Assembly: GCA_964587155.1 (NCBI GenBank)
Contig: CAZPKF010000001.1
Location: 124,001-188,000 of the forward strand
Reading direction: 5' to 3'
Length of the DNA stretch: 64,000 nt
Source: Hallerella sp964587155
GTDB taxonomy: Bacteria; Fibrobacterota; Fibrobacteria; Fibrobacterales; Fibrobacteraceae
Within the stretch, counting starts at the first letter, position 1. Each line of letters begins with the position of its first letter. Below are positions 8,340 through 15,599 of this stretch, piece after piece. The notes beneath the pieces were generated by a model. It was not told the origin of the DNA and did no database searches. It saw only the letters and a list, made by a program, of their open reading frames with translations. Position numbers and translations under genes: made by a program.

Positions 8340-8860
8340 CAATTCTCCGGGGATTTTTCGAGAACGTCTTTGAACTTCAAATGGTATTGGATGGCTTCCA
8401 AAGCTTCGTCGTCTGAATCTCCGGTGTCGAAGATTTTGTCAATTATCTTGCTCAGAAAGACAATAAAGGCGAAATGGTGCTTCGTTTTTGAAGATCTGGC
8501 GCGGGGGGCGCTTACCATTTGGCGCAAAAGGTGATCCATTGTTGAGGCGGGAAGTTGGAACATGTTGCAACAGGTCGCCACTTTGCCGGGAATGCCGTAA
8601 TCCGGAAGTTTCCCATCGCAAAGCGTTTGACCGTGATCGATGCAGCAAGTCTTTTCTGAGGGTTCAACCCAATCGGACTTTCTAGCTTCTAAAACGCGAA
8701 GCCACAGTTCCCGTGTTTTGTCTTGAACTTCTTGGCGGAACGCCATTGTCTTGTCGCTTGGGAAAAAACTGGCAAGGCAATGCGGGCAAATGCGCAAATC
8801 CAAGCGGGGAAGGTCTATTTTTTTCGTTTCGGATTGACAGAAAGGGCAAATGGAAGTCAT
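8339..8860 (-). CDS. Two-zinc-ribbon protein, first gene of the AI-2E operon
   Basis: 173 residues, not assigned to a named family. The N-terminus has a CxxC...CxxC zinc ribbon (CPFC near residue 5, CPHC near residue 25), like the transcription-factor zinc-finger (zf-TFIIB) group. A second cysteine cluster lies at about 72-97 (TCCIDHGQTLC and ATCC). The rest is helical and ends in an acidic tail. No signal peptide or convincing membrane helix is seen, so it is probably cytoplasmic. The ATG at 8860 begins directly before the ribbon. The divergent cnoX-like gene starts only 29 bases away. The stop overlaps the next start by one base. A regulatory or assembly role is a guess. Confidence 0.72.
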   Translation of the reverse strand: MTSICPFCQSETKKIDLPRLDLRICPHCLASFFPSDKTMAFRQEVQDKTRELWLRVLEARKSDWVEPSEKTCCIDHGQTLCDGKLPDYGIPGKVATCCNMFQLPASTMDHLLRQMVSAPRARSSKTKHHFAFIVFLSKIIDKIFDTGDSDDEALEAIQYHLKFKDVLEKSPEN

Positions 8861-8889
8861 CGTTTTTTGAAAATAGTAAATTTTGCGAT
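8861..8889. promoter_or_regulatory. Divergent 29-base start-to-start region
   Basis: Only 29 AT-rich bases separate two divergent ATG codons. The plus strand holds a T-rich box TAAATTTTG (8877-8885) ending five bases before the cnoX ATG; the minus strand holds TATTTTCA (8868-8875). Neither gene has a Shine-Dalgarno. Both promoters must lie within or overlap this space, or lie inside the opposite coding region. Confidence 0.4.
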
Positions 8890-9714
8890 ATGGCAAAAGT
8901 ACTCACGATTACAATCGATAATTTTCAGACTGAACTGATGCAAGAAGCGGAATCGCGCCCGGTGGTGTTGACTTTCGCCTCGTCCCAAATGCCGGAATGC
9001 GGAAGTTTCAATGAATCTCTTGAAGCACTGTCGTCCGAATTGGACTTTACTTTGGGAAAAGTCAGCCTAGATGAACCGGACAACATGGCGTTTGTCCAAA
9101 TGTTCCGTTTGCAGGCGCTCCCGTTTGCCGTAGTCCTTTTCAAAGGAGAAGTGCAGGACGCTGTTCAAGAATCAATGTCGAAAGAAGATTTGAAAAAGCG
9201 ACTTTCCAAGCATTTTGTTTCGGAAGAAGAACGGGTTCGGATGGCGTTGGAAGAAAATGTCGCCGCGGGGAAGTATGCAGAGGTGAAACCGGCGATTGAA
9301 ACGGAATTAGCCCAAAAACCGGAAGACGACCATCTCCGCGTCATGCTAGCCAAGTGTGAACTCGGACTCGGGAACCCTGAAAAGGCGACGGAGCTTTTGT
9401 CTGCAATTTCTCCCAATAGTCAGGAATATACGGACGCAAAATCCCTATTGGACCTGATGGAACTTCTTGTCGAAGCGGCAAAAAACAATCCAGTCGAAGG
9501 AGATGATTTGCGTTTTCGCGAAGCTTGCCGGATGGCGGAGAAAAAGGATTACCGTTCGGCATTGGAAGTCTTTTTCCAGCTGGTGGTGTCGAATCCGGAG
9601 TTTAAAGACGGCGCAGCGAAAAAGGCGATGGTCATCCTGTTCAATGTGCTGGGGGCGAAAAATCCGCTGTCGTGGGAATACCGCGCCAAATTGAATTCGG
9701 TCCTTTTTGTTTAA
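8890..9714 (+). CDS. cnoX: CnoX/YbbN-like thioredoxin-TPR protein
   Basis: 274 residues. The first 105 form a thioredoxin-like domain (VVLTFASSQMPEC, later FRLQALPFAVVLFKG). The redox motif is degenerate: a single cysteine, Cys37, remains, so it cannot act as a normal thioredoxin. The rest is helical with repeats of tetratricopeptide type, ending in the segment that in E. coli YbbN/CnoX contacts chaperones. CnoX holds unfolding proteins under oxidative stress and hands them to GroEL or DnaK. The start at 8890 is preferred over longer frames that cross the divergent gene. It heads a run of twelve closely packed plus-strand genes. The domain order fits CnoX; the chaperone function is inferred. 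Confidence 0.8.
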   Translation: MAKVLTITIDNFQTELMQEAESRPVVLTFASSQMPECGSFNESLEALSSELDFTLGKVSLDEPDNMAFVQMFRLQALPFAVVLFKGEVQDAVQESMSKEDLKKRLSKHFVSEEERVRMALEENVAAGKYAEVKPAIETELAQKPEDDHLRVMLAKCELGLGNPEKATELLSAISPNSQEYTDAKSLLDLMELLVEAAKNNPVEGDDLRFREACRMAEKKDYRSALEVFFQLVVSNPEFKDGAAKKAMVILFNVLGAKNPLSWEYRAKLNSVLFV

Positions 9715-9728
9715 TTGTGGAAAATTTC

Positions 9729-11192
9729 ATGCGTAGGAATGTACGACTTAAATGGTTGGCGATTGCCCTGATGATTCCGATAGCGGCTTTCGCTTTGGAA
9801 TTTCCCATTCACAAAGAAGTTCTAGATAACGGTTTGACCGTACTTCTTTATCCGAGTTCCCAGGCCCCCACGGTCAGTTGCCGTTTGTTTTACGTGACGG
9901 GTTCCGTGAACGAGGTTCCGGGGAGTTCCGGCCTTGCGCATATTTTGGAACATGAACTTTTCAAGGGGACGAAAACGGTCGGGGTGACGGATTTTGAAAA
10001 GGATTCCGTTTTGATGGCGAAAGAGGATTCGGTGATGGCCCTTTCCCGCAATGCGGCGCTTTCCGGAGATTCCGCTTTGGCGAAAAAGTTCCGTGCCGAA
10101 TACGATTCTCTGGTTGAAGTGGAACGGCAATTCATGGTGAAAGAAGAACTTTGGGGTGCGTATCAGCAGGCCGGTGGAACTGGGCTCAATGCCTTTACGA
10201 CCGATTTGATGACGGCGTACATTGTGACTCTTCCCAAAAATCGAATCGAATTGTTTCTTTATCTCGAAGCGGATAGAATGCAAAATGCCGTTTTGCGGGA
10301 GTTTTATTCGGAACGGGATGTTGTCCGGGAAGAACGCCGGATGCGTTATGACGACAGACCCACCGGCAGATATTTTGAAACGCTGAATGGGCTGATTTAC
10401 GAAGCGTTCCCCTATCGCGTTCCAACGATTGGATGGCCTTCGGACATTATGAATTTAACGAGGGAACAGGCGGCGGAGCATTACCGCAAGTATTACAAAC
10501 CGAGAAATGCGATTCTTGTTCTCGCAGGGGATTTGGATACGGTCAAAACAATGGACCTTGTCAAAAAGTATTTTGCGAAAATTCCACCGGGAGAATCTTT
10601 TGCGCCGATTACCGTCCGCGATCCGGAGCAGGTCGGTGAAAAACGGCTGAAGGTTTTCCGCCCCGATGCGCCGAACCGTTTGGACATTGTTTTCAAAACA
10701 CCTGCGATTGGCGACAGTTCCCTTTATGCGTTAGACATAGCCGAAGGCGTTCTCAACGGTCGTTCGGGTAGGCTTTACAAAAAGCTTGTCGAAGAAAAGA
10801 AACTTGCCGTATCGGTTCGTGCGGGAAACAGCGTCAACAAGTATGTTTCGGAATTTTCGGTGAGTGTCGTTTTGCGCCCGGAGGCAAATCCGGACACTGT
10901 CGAAGCGTTGATTTGGGATGAACTCGAAAAACTGAAAAAAGAGCCGGTTTCACCGCGAGAACTTCAAAAAGTCAAAAATCGTTCGGTGATGGCGTTGGTG
11001 GAAAGTTTTCAAGATATGGAAAACGTGGCGACGCAACTTGCCTGGTATGAAATGTTCGGCGATTATCGTTTGCTGTTAAATTGGCCGTCGGAATTGGAAA
11101 AGGTTTCGGCAGATGCGGTGCAACGTGCTGCCGGAAAATTTTTATGCCGGAAAAATGCGACCGTGGGACTTTTGCTGAAGGGAGAAAATTAA
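9729..11192 (+). CDS. M16 family zinc peptidase, catalytic subunit
   Basis: 487 residues with a Sec signal peptide (basic MRRNVRLK, hydrophobic run, cleavage after AFA), so periplasmic. The inverted zinc motif HxxEH is intact: His71, Glu74 and His75 in HILEHELFKGT. The third ligand, a Glu, lies in VVREERRM near residue 201. A charged helical insertion (about residues 85-140) separates the two parts. M16 peptidases (pitrilysin, PqqL, mitochondrial processing protease type) degrade or process short peptides inside a clam-shell of two homologous halves. Here the second half is supplied by the next gene, which starts two bases after this stop and lacks the zinc motif. The start at 9729 removes a prefix lying in cnoX. 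Confidence 0.92.
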   Translation: MRRNVRLKWLAIALMIPIAAFALEFPIHKEVLDNGLTVLLYPSSQAPTVSCRLFYVTGSVNEVPGSSGLAHILEHELFKGTKTVGVTDFEKDSVLMAKEDSVMALSRNAALSGDSALAKKFRAEYDSLVEVERQFMVKEELWGAYQQAGGTGLNAFTTDLMTAYIVTLPKNRIELFLYLEADRMQNAVLREFYSERDVVREERRMRYDDRPTGRYFETLNGLIYEAFPYRVPTIGWPSDIMNLTREQAAEHYRKYYKPRNAILVLAGDLDTVKTMDLVKKYFAKIPPGESFAPITVRDPEQVGEKRLKVFRPDAPNRLDIVFKTPAIGDSSLYALDIAEGVLNGRSGRLYKKLVEEKKLAVSVRAGNSVNKYVSEFSVSVVLRPEANPDTVEALIWDELEKLKKEPVSPRELQKVKNRSVMALVESFQDMENVATQLAWYEMFGDYRLLLNWPSELEKVSADAVQRAAGKFLCRKNATVGLLLKGEN

Positions 11193-11193
11193 A

Positions 11194-12708
11194 ATGAAAA
11201 TGGAATTTTCCGTTTTGTTTCTCGTGACGGCGGGCTTCTTTTTCGCCTGTTCCGGAACATCTTCGCATACCAAATCCGAATCGGTAGAACCTTTGACTAA
11301 GATGGATTCCGCTTCGTCAAAAGTGGTGAAGTTGGTTGCTCACGAAAATGAAATTCCGGCATCTTACAAGGATATCGTTTTCCCGGAATTCAAATATACG
11401 GCACCTTTCCCAGCCGATTCCCGTATTAAAATTTCGGACAGCATCACGGGATATGTCATTGAAGATAAAACACTTCCGCTGATTCACTTCAATGTTTTTT
11501 TCAAAGACAATTATGTCGTCGACAGCTTGGCAGATGAAGCCGCGCACGAATTGCTTTCGGCGATGTTTCGCAGGGGAGGCTCAAAAGCGCTCTCTCCGCA
11601 GGTGTTAGACGATTCCTTGGAATTTATTGCGGCTTCCCTTGCTGGATCCGTGGGAACTTTTTCCAGTTTAATAAGCGTTGAATGTTTGAGCAAAGATTTT
11701 CCGCAGTTGCTTTCCCTTTCGAAAGAGGTTTTTCTGCAGCCGGGTTTTGACGAAAAGGCGTTGGAAATTCAAAAGGCGAATGCGGCGAACGCTTATGAAC
11801 ACCGTTTTGACACGCCGTCTGCGATTCTTTCGGCTTTGGAAAATCGCGCCGTTTATCATCCGAATCCGCGGTTATGGCGGGCGACGGCAGATGAATTCCG
11901 CAAAGTCACCCGTGACGATTTGGTGCGGCTTTCCCAGGGGCGATTCCGCAGCGGGAGAATCGTTTTTGCCATTGCCGGGGATTTTTCAAGAGATTCCATG
12001 GTGAATGTGCTTTCGAAGTATTTTGAATCTTGGCCTTTGGACTCGATAGTTCAAAAGACGGTTCCGCCGCTTCGACAAAAAAATCAACCGGGCATTTATC
12101 TTGTCGATAAGGAAATTACCCAGGCGAATATTTCCATGTCGGCGCCTTTTGTCAAAAGACCGGATCCGGATTATTATCCGACTGCGGTTGCGAGTTTCAT
12201 TTTGGGCGGAGGAAGTTTTTCTTCGCGGCTGATGGCGCGCGTCCGTTCGGATAACGGTTTGGCGTATAGCATCCACAGTCATGCCGACAACGATTACCGC
12301 GACAGCGGATTTGTGACGATTCGGCTCCAGACGAAGGTGGAAAGCGCTGCGCTTGCCATTGGACTTGTCAAAGAAGAAATTCAAAAATTGGCGAAGGAAG
12401 GCCCGACCGAAGAGGAACTTCTCCAGGCGAAAAAAACGCTGATTGAAAGCTTGCCCAGCCTTTTTGATTCACCGTCCAGTACGACTGTGCTTTTTGCACA
12501 AGGCGAATTGCTTGGAAAAAAAGATTCGCATTACATTGATTATGTGAAGGCAATAGAATCTGTCGACGCAAATCAGGTGAAGGCGATGATTGCCAAATAT
12601 TTTGACCCAGCCAAGTTGACGATTTCCATTGTCGGTCCGGCGGATAAACTCCGTGAAGTGGGCGACTTTACTGTGATTCCTTTAGATAGTTTGGATTTCA
12701 GAGAGTGA
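11194..12708 (+). CDS. M16 family peptidase-like lipoprotein, non-catalytic subunit
   Basis: 504 residues. The N-terminus is a lipoprotein signal with a lipobox ending FFAC (Cys19), followed by a Ser/Thr-rich linker. The M16 fold is recognisable from the later core (GGGSFSSRLMARVRSDNGLAYS, quoted in part: FSSRLMARVR and LAYSIHSHAD) and from the dimer-type helices. The place of the HxxEH motif reads AAHELLSAMF, so the zinc ligands are missing and it should be inactive. Active/inactive M16 pairs form heterodimers in bacteria and mitochondria. Lipidation here would tether the soluble catalytic partner to the membrane; this is inferred. GGAG precedes the ATG. It overlaps the next gene by four bases. 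Confidence 0.88.
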   Translation: MKMEFSVLFLVTAGFFFACSGTSSHTKSESVEPLTKMDSASSKVVKLVAHENEIPASYKDIVFPEFKYTAPFPADSRIKISDSITGYVIEDKTLPLIHFNVFFKDNYVVDSLADEAAHELLSAMFRRGGSKALSPQVLDDSLEFIAASLAGSVGTFSSLISVECLSKDFPQLLSLSKEVFLQPGFDEKALEIQKANAANAYEHRFDTPSAILSALENRAVYHPNPRLWRATADEFRKVTRDDLVRLSQGRFRSGRIVFAIAGDFSRDSMVNVLSKYFESWPLDSIVQKTVPPLRQKNQPGIYLVDKEITQANISMSAPFVKRPDPDYYPTAVASFILGGGSFSSRLMARVRSDNGLAYSIHSHADNDYRDSGFVTIRLQTKVESAALAIGLVKEEIQKLAKEGPTEEELLQAKKTLIESLPSLFDSPSSTTVLFAQGELLGKKDSHYIDYVKAIESVDANQVKAMIAKYFDPAKLTISIVGPADKLREVGDFTVIPLDSLDFRE

Positions 12709-13679
12709 AAATTTTCGCATTGAAATCGCTTCTTTTCTGTTTTTTGTTTTCCGTGTCTGTAGTCCATGCGGCTTCGGACCGTATGGAGTTGCGAAAGAAC
12801 GCGTGCTCTGCGGCAAAGGAATGTTTGGATGTCGTTTTGCCGGGATGCTCTGCCGCGGAATTGTCTCCGAACGAAGAGATTGATTACGATGATGCGTTTT
12901 GTGCGCCGTTTGTAGATTTGACCCGCCGCGGTGTCGATTTGAAAAGCCCGGTTACCGCCGAAATATTTGGGCATTTGGGTGGGCGATTCCGAGTTGTCTA
13001 CACTAACGAGGGAGAACTTCCCGTAACGGGAAATATGATGAGTTATTTATTCGACCATCTTCCGTTTACGACTGTCCTCGTGAATGTCTTTCAAAAAACG
13101 GAATACAACATTCATTACAATTCTTTCGACAGGCGTCTTTTTAGCGGGGACAACGGCGGAAATCTTTACGGTGATTTTTACTGGGTTTTGCAAGACAGTG
13201 CTGGCGTCGGTCAGGGGTTTCACAATGTGTTTTACGGAAGTGGGCGCTGCAAAATTCTCAGGTGGAATTTGCATGGAATCGCTGTAGCTATTTTGGACAT
13301 GTATCCCAAGGGCGATAAAGTGCGGTATCGGTTCAGTGCGATCGTCTTCCCGGCAAACGCCGTTCTCAATTCCATTATGAAAATGGGATTCTTCAGGGAT
13401 GTCGTCAATTCAAAAATCGGAGAAATCATTGAAAATATTTCCGAGTCGTCAGAAAGTTATGTCACCGGAAATCATTTGCCCGTTGACACGTCTTCGGTAC
13501 TCAAAAGCGCTCGTTATGCCGGAGAGCTTTCGGAATTTCGCCGTGTGGCAGCCGGGGAGTTGAACTGGACTGTGGGTGATGCGGTGAAAAAAGAACTTCA
13601 AAAAAATCAAAAACAGAAGCCGGTTTTTGTTACAGAAACGCCCATGATTTTTAAACAGAAAAATCCTGGTGAAAAATAA
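12705..13679 (+). CDS. Secreted protein of unknown function
   Basis: 324 residues; not recognised as a named family. A clear Sec signal (MKIFALKSLLFCFLFSVSVV, cleavage near HAA) sends it to the periplasm or beyond. The first 75 residues of the mature part hold five cysteines (in NACSAAKECLD, PGCSAAE and DAFCAPF), which could form disulfides. The middle is rich in aromatic residues and Gly and looks beta-stranded; the C-terminal 40 residues are lysine- and glutamine-rich. It starts with GTG overlapping the stop of the inactive M16 subunit (GTGA), so it is translationally coupled to the M16 pair and might be their substrate, chaperone or partner. Confidence 0.75.
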   Translation: MKIFALKSLLFCFLFSVSVVHAASDRMELRKNACSAAKECLDVVLPGCSAAELSPNEEIDYDDAFCAPFVDLTRRGVDLKSPVTAEIFGHLGGRFRVVYTNEGELPVTGNMMSYLFDHLPFTTVLVNVFQKTEYNIHYNSFDRRLFSGDNGGNLYGDFYWVLQDSAGVGQGFHNVFYGSGRCKILRWNLHGIAVAILDMYPKGDKVRYRFSAIVFPANAVLNSIMKMGFFRDVVNSKIGEIIENISESSESYVTGNHLPVDTSSVLKSARYAGELSEFRRVAAGELNWTVGDAVKKELQKNQKQKPVFVTETPMIFKQKNPGEK

Positions 13680-13696
13680 TTCAAATTGGAAATCTT

Positions 13697-14380
13697 ATGC
13701 ACGATTACACATATTCTTCTCCAGAAATGCAGGCGCAAATTGAAGCGCGTCTTTCGCGGATTACAGAACACCGCCGCGACCTTTTGTTCAAGGTTGTGCA
13801 AAATCGCACCCGGCATTTTTGCATGGTGCTCGAAGACCTCTTTGATCCGCACAATATTTCGGCGGTCATTCGCACGTCCGAAGTATTCGGGCTCGAAGAT
13901 GTTCATGTCATTGAAGAAGTCAATCCTTATAAAATCAACAAATCCATTTTGAAAGGTTCCATCAAATGGATGAATATTTATTTGCACAAAAAACGTAAAT
14001 CCTGCATGGAATATCTCCGGGCGAAGGGATACCGCATTGCCGTGGCTAGTACGAATACGGAAAATTCCGTTTTGGACTTGGACCTTTCGCAGCCGACTGC
14101 CTTTTACCTCGGAAGTGAATTTTCCGGGAATCACCCGGATACGCTGGCCTGTGCCGATGTGGAATTCAAATTGCCGCAATATGGGATTACGGAATCGATG
14201 AACGTTTCTGTCGCAGGTGGCGTTTTGATGTGCTACCTGGACCATTTTATGCAGCAAAAGGGGCGCTCGAATTTTGCGCTTTCGCCCAAAGAACGCGATG
14301 CGCTCCTCCTCGAATGGCTGGATAGGCATTTAAACAGCGATGCGGCGGCAAGTTCTGTTGTCCGCATGGATGGCGAATAA
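13697..14380 (+). CDS. trmH: tRNA (guanosine-2'-O)-methyltransferase, TrmH-type SPOUT enzyme
   Basis: 227 residues, close to E. coli TrmH (229). SPOUT methyltransferases use a trefoil knot to bind S-adenosylmethionine and methylate a ribose 2'-OH; TrmH acts on G18 of tRNA. Motif 1 is DPHNISAVIRTSEVFGL (with the conserved Asn and Arg), motif 2 FYLGSEFSGN and motif 3 PQYGITESMNVSVAGGV. The short C-terminal extension with ERDALLLEWL resembles TrmH rather than the rRNA enzymes RlmB or TrmL. It sits 17 bases after the unknown secreted protein gene and 17 before the MCE gene, in a row of unrelated functions. The substrate is inferred from similarity only. Confidence 0.85.
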   Translation: MHDYTYSSPEMQAQIEARLSRITEHRRDLLFKVVQNRTRHFCMVLEDLFDPHNISAVIRTSEVFGLEDVHVIEEVNPYKINKSILKGSIKWMNIYLHKKRKSCMEYLRAKGYRIAVASTNTENSVLDLDLSQPTAFYLGSEFSGNHPDTLACADVEFKLPQYGITESMNVSVAGGVLMCYLDHFMQQKGRSNFALSPKERDALLLEWLDRHLNSDAAASSVVRMDGE

Positions 14381-14397
14381 ACTAAATTGTTGTTGAG

Positions 14398-15306
14398 ATG
14401 AAAAAGAATACCGGTTTATATCTCGCTGTAGGGCTTGTCGTCCTTTTGACCATTATCGTGTTGGTTTTCGGTCTGTTTTTTTTGAACGACAAGGATCCCA
14501 GGGAAGTCTTCGACACTTATTATCTGCGCTTTCCGCAGGTGAGCACGTTGACTTTGGATGACCCTGTCAAAATCAATGGCGTTAAACTTGGGAAAGTCGA
14601 AAACATTTACCTTTCGGGAAATCGCGTCCTTGTGGTCGTTCGCATCCGGAATGATGTTAGGATTCCCATTGGGTCTGAAATTCGCGTTCAGAACATCGGC
14701 ATCATGGGAGAACGCCAGGTGGGAATCATTCTGAACGATTCGGAAACTCATTATGCACCGGGCGATACGCTGGATGGTCAGTTTGACGCGGGTATCGCCG
14801 AGGCATTGGGACTAGCCGGAGAGATTATCGATTCTACGAAAATTTTACTGTCGTCCGTGCACCAGGTCATGGATTCAACGATTGCAAATCCCGAATTCCG
14901 CAGCAAGTTCCGGACGATGATGAATAAAGCGGAAAAACTGGAAGATCGCTTGGCGAGAATGCTTGCCGATACGGATCCGCAATTGAAGCGCAGCCTTTCG
15001 AATTTGAACGATGCGACGGTCAAGGTGAACGCATTGTTGGATACGGCTTCTGCTCCCATTGGAGAACTTTTGTCCGATGCTGGAGGGTTGATGAAAGACG
15101 CCGGCGGTGTCATTGCCAAATTGGATTCGGTTACGGACCGTTTGACGGCGATAACGGCGAAGCTCCAGTCAACAGACAATACGGCGGGAATTCTTTTGAA
15201 CGATCGGGCGTTGCATGATGAGTTGGTGAAAACCCTCCATTCTGCCGACAGTCTGTTCCAAACGATTCTCGGTGATGGCTTGGACGTGAACATCGATTTG
15301 TTTTAA
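14398..15306 (+). CDS. MCE/MlaD family substrate-binding protein
   Basis: 302 residues. One N-terminal membrane helix (about residues 7-29) anchors it in the inner membrane; the MCE domain follows (about 40-120), with VKINGVKLGKVENI and VQNIGIMGERQVGI typical of the fold. The remaining 180 residues are helical and repetitive, as in the needle-forming tails of MCE proteins. MlaD-type proteins form hexamers that pass phospholipids or other lipids between the inner and outer membranes, powered by MlaE/MlaF. Neither the permease nor the ATPase lies in this window, so they must be elsewhere. A GAG before the ATG is a weak ribosome site. HPr follows after 17 bases. Confidence 0.88.
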   Translation: MKKNTGLYLAVGLVVLLTIIVLVFGLFFLNDKDPREVFDTYYLRFPQVSTLTLDDPVKINGVKLGKVENIYLSGNRVLVVVRIRNDVRIPIGSEIRVQNIGIMGERQVGIILNDSETHYAPGDTLDGQFDAGIAEALGLAGEIIDSTKILLSSVHQVMDSTIANPEFRSKFRTMMNKAEKLEDRLARMLADTDPQLKRSLSNLNDATVKVNALLDTASAPIGELLSDAGGLMKDAGGVIAKLDSVTDRLTAITAKLQSTDNTAGILLNDRALHDELVKTLHSADSLFQTILGDGLDVNIDLF

Positions 15307-15323
15307 CGGTTGACAGGTGTGAT

Positions 15324-15599
15324 ATGCATAGCAAAGAAATTGTCGTGACAAATAAGTTGGGAGTACATGCGCGTCCGGCGGGCATGATTGTGGACATTAC
15401 CGGCAAATCAAAAAGTGATGTGACTTTGGAATATGAAGGAAACCGGGTCAACGCCAAAAGTATTTTGAACGTGATGATGCTTGCCATTACGCCGGGTTCT
15501 ACGGTTAAGTTTACTGCGGATGGCGAAGACGAACTTCAAGTTCTGGATGAATTGGAACAGCTTTTCCGCGATAACTTCCATGAAGAACAATATGACTAA
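15324..15599 (+). CDS. ptsH: Phosphocarrier protein HPr
   Basis: 91 residues. Contains the active-site segment GVHARPAG with phosphorylatable His15. It also has the regulatory site region NAKSILNVMMLA with Ser46, the target of HPr kinase in organisms that have one. The remaining alpha/beta sandwich matches HPr. It accepts phosphate from enzyme I and normally passes it to enzyme II sugar permeases. Eight bases overlap with enzyme I, so the two are translated together. No enzyme II component is visible, and the C-terminal tail is a little longer than usual. Whether it drives sugar uptake or only regulation cannot be told here. Confidence 0.95.
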   Translation: MHSKEIVVTNKLGVHARPAGMIVDITGKSKSDVTLEYEGNRVNAKSILNVMMLAITPGSTVKFTADGEDELQVLDELEQLFRDNFHEEQYD

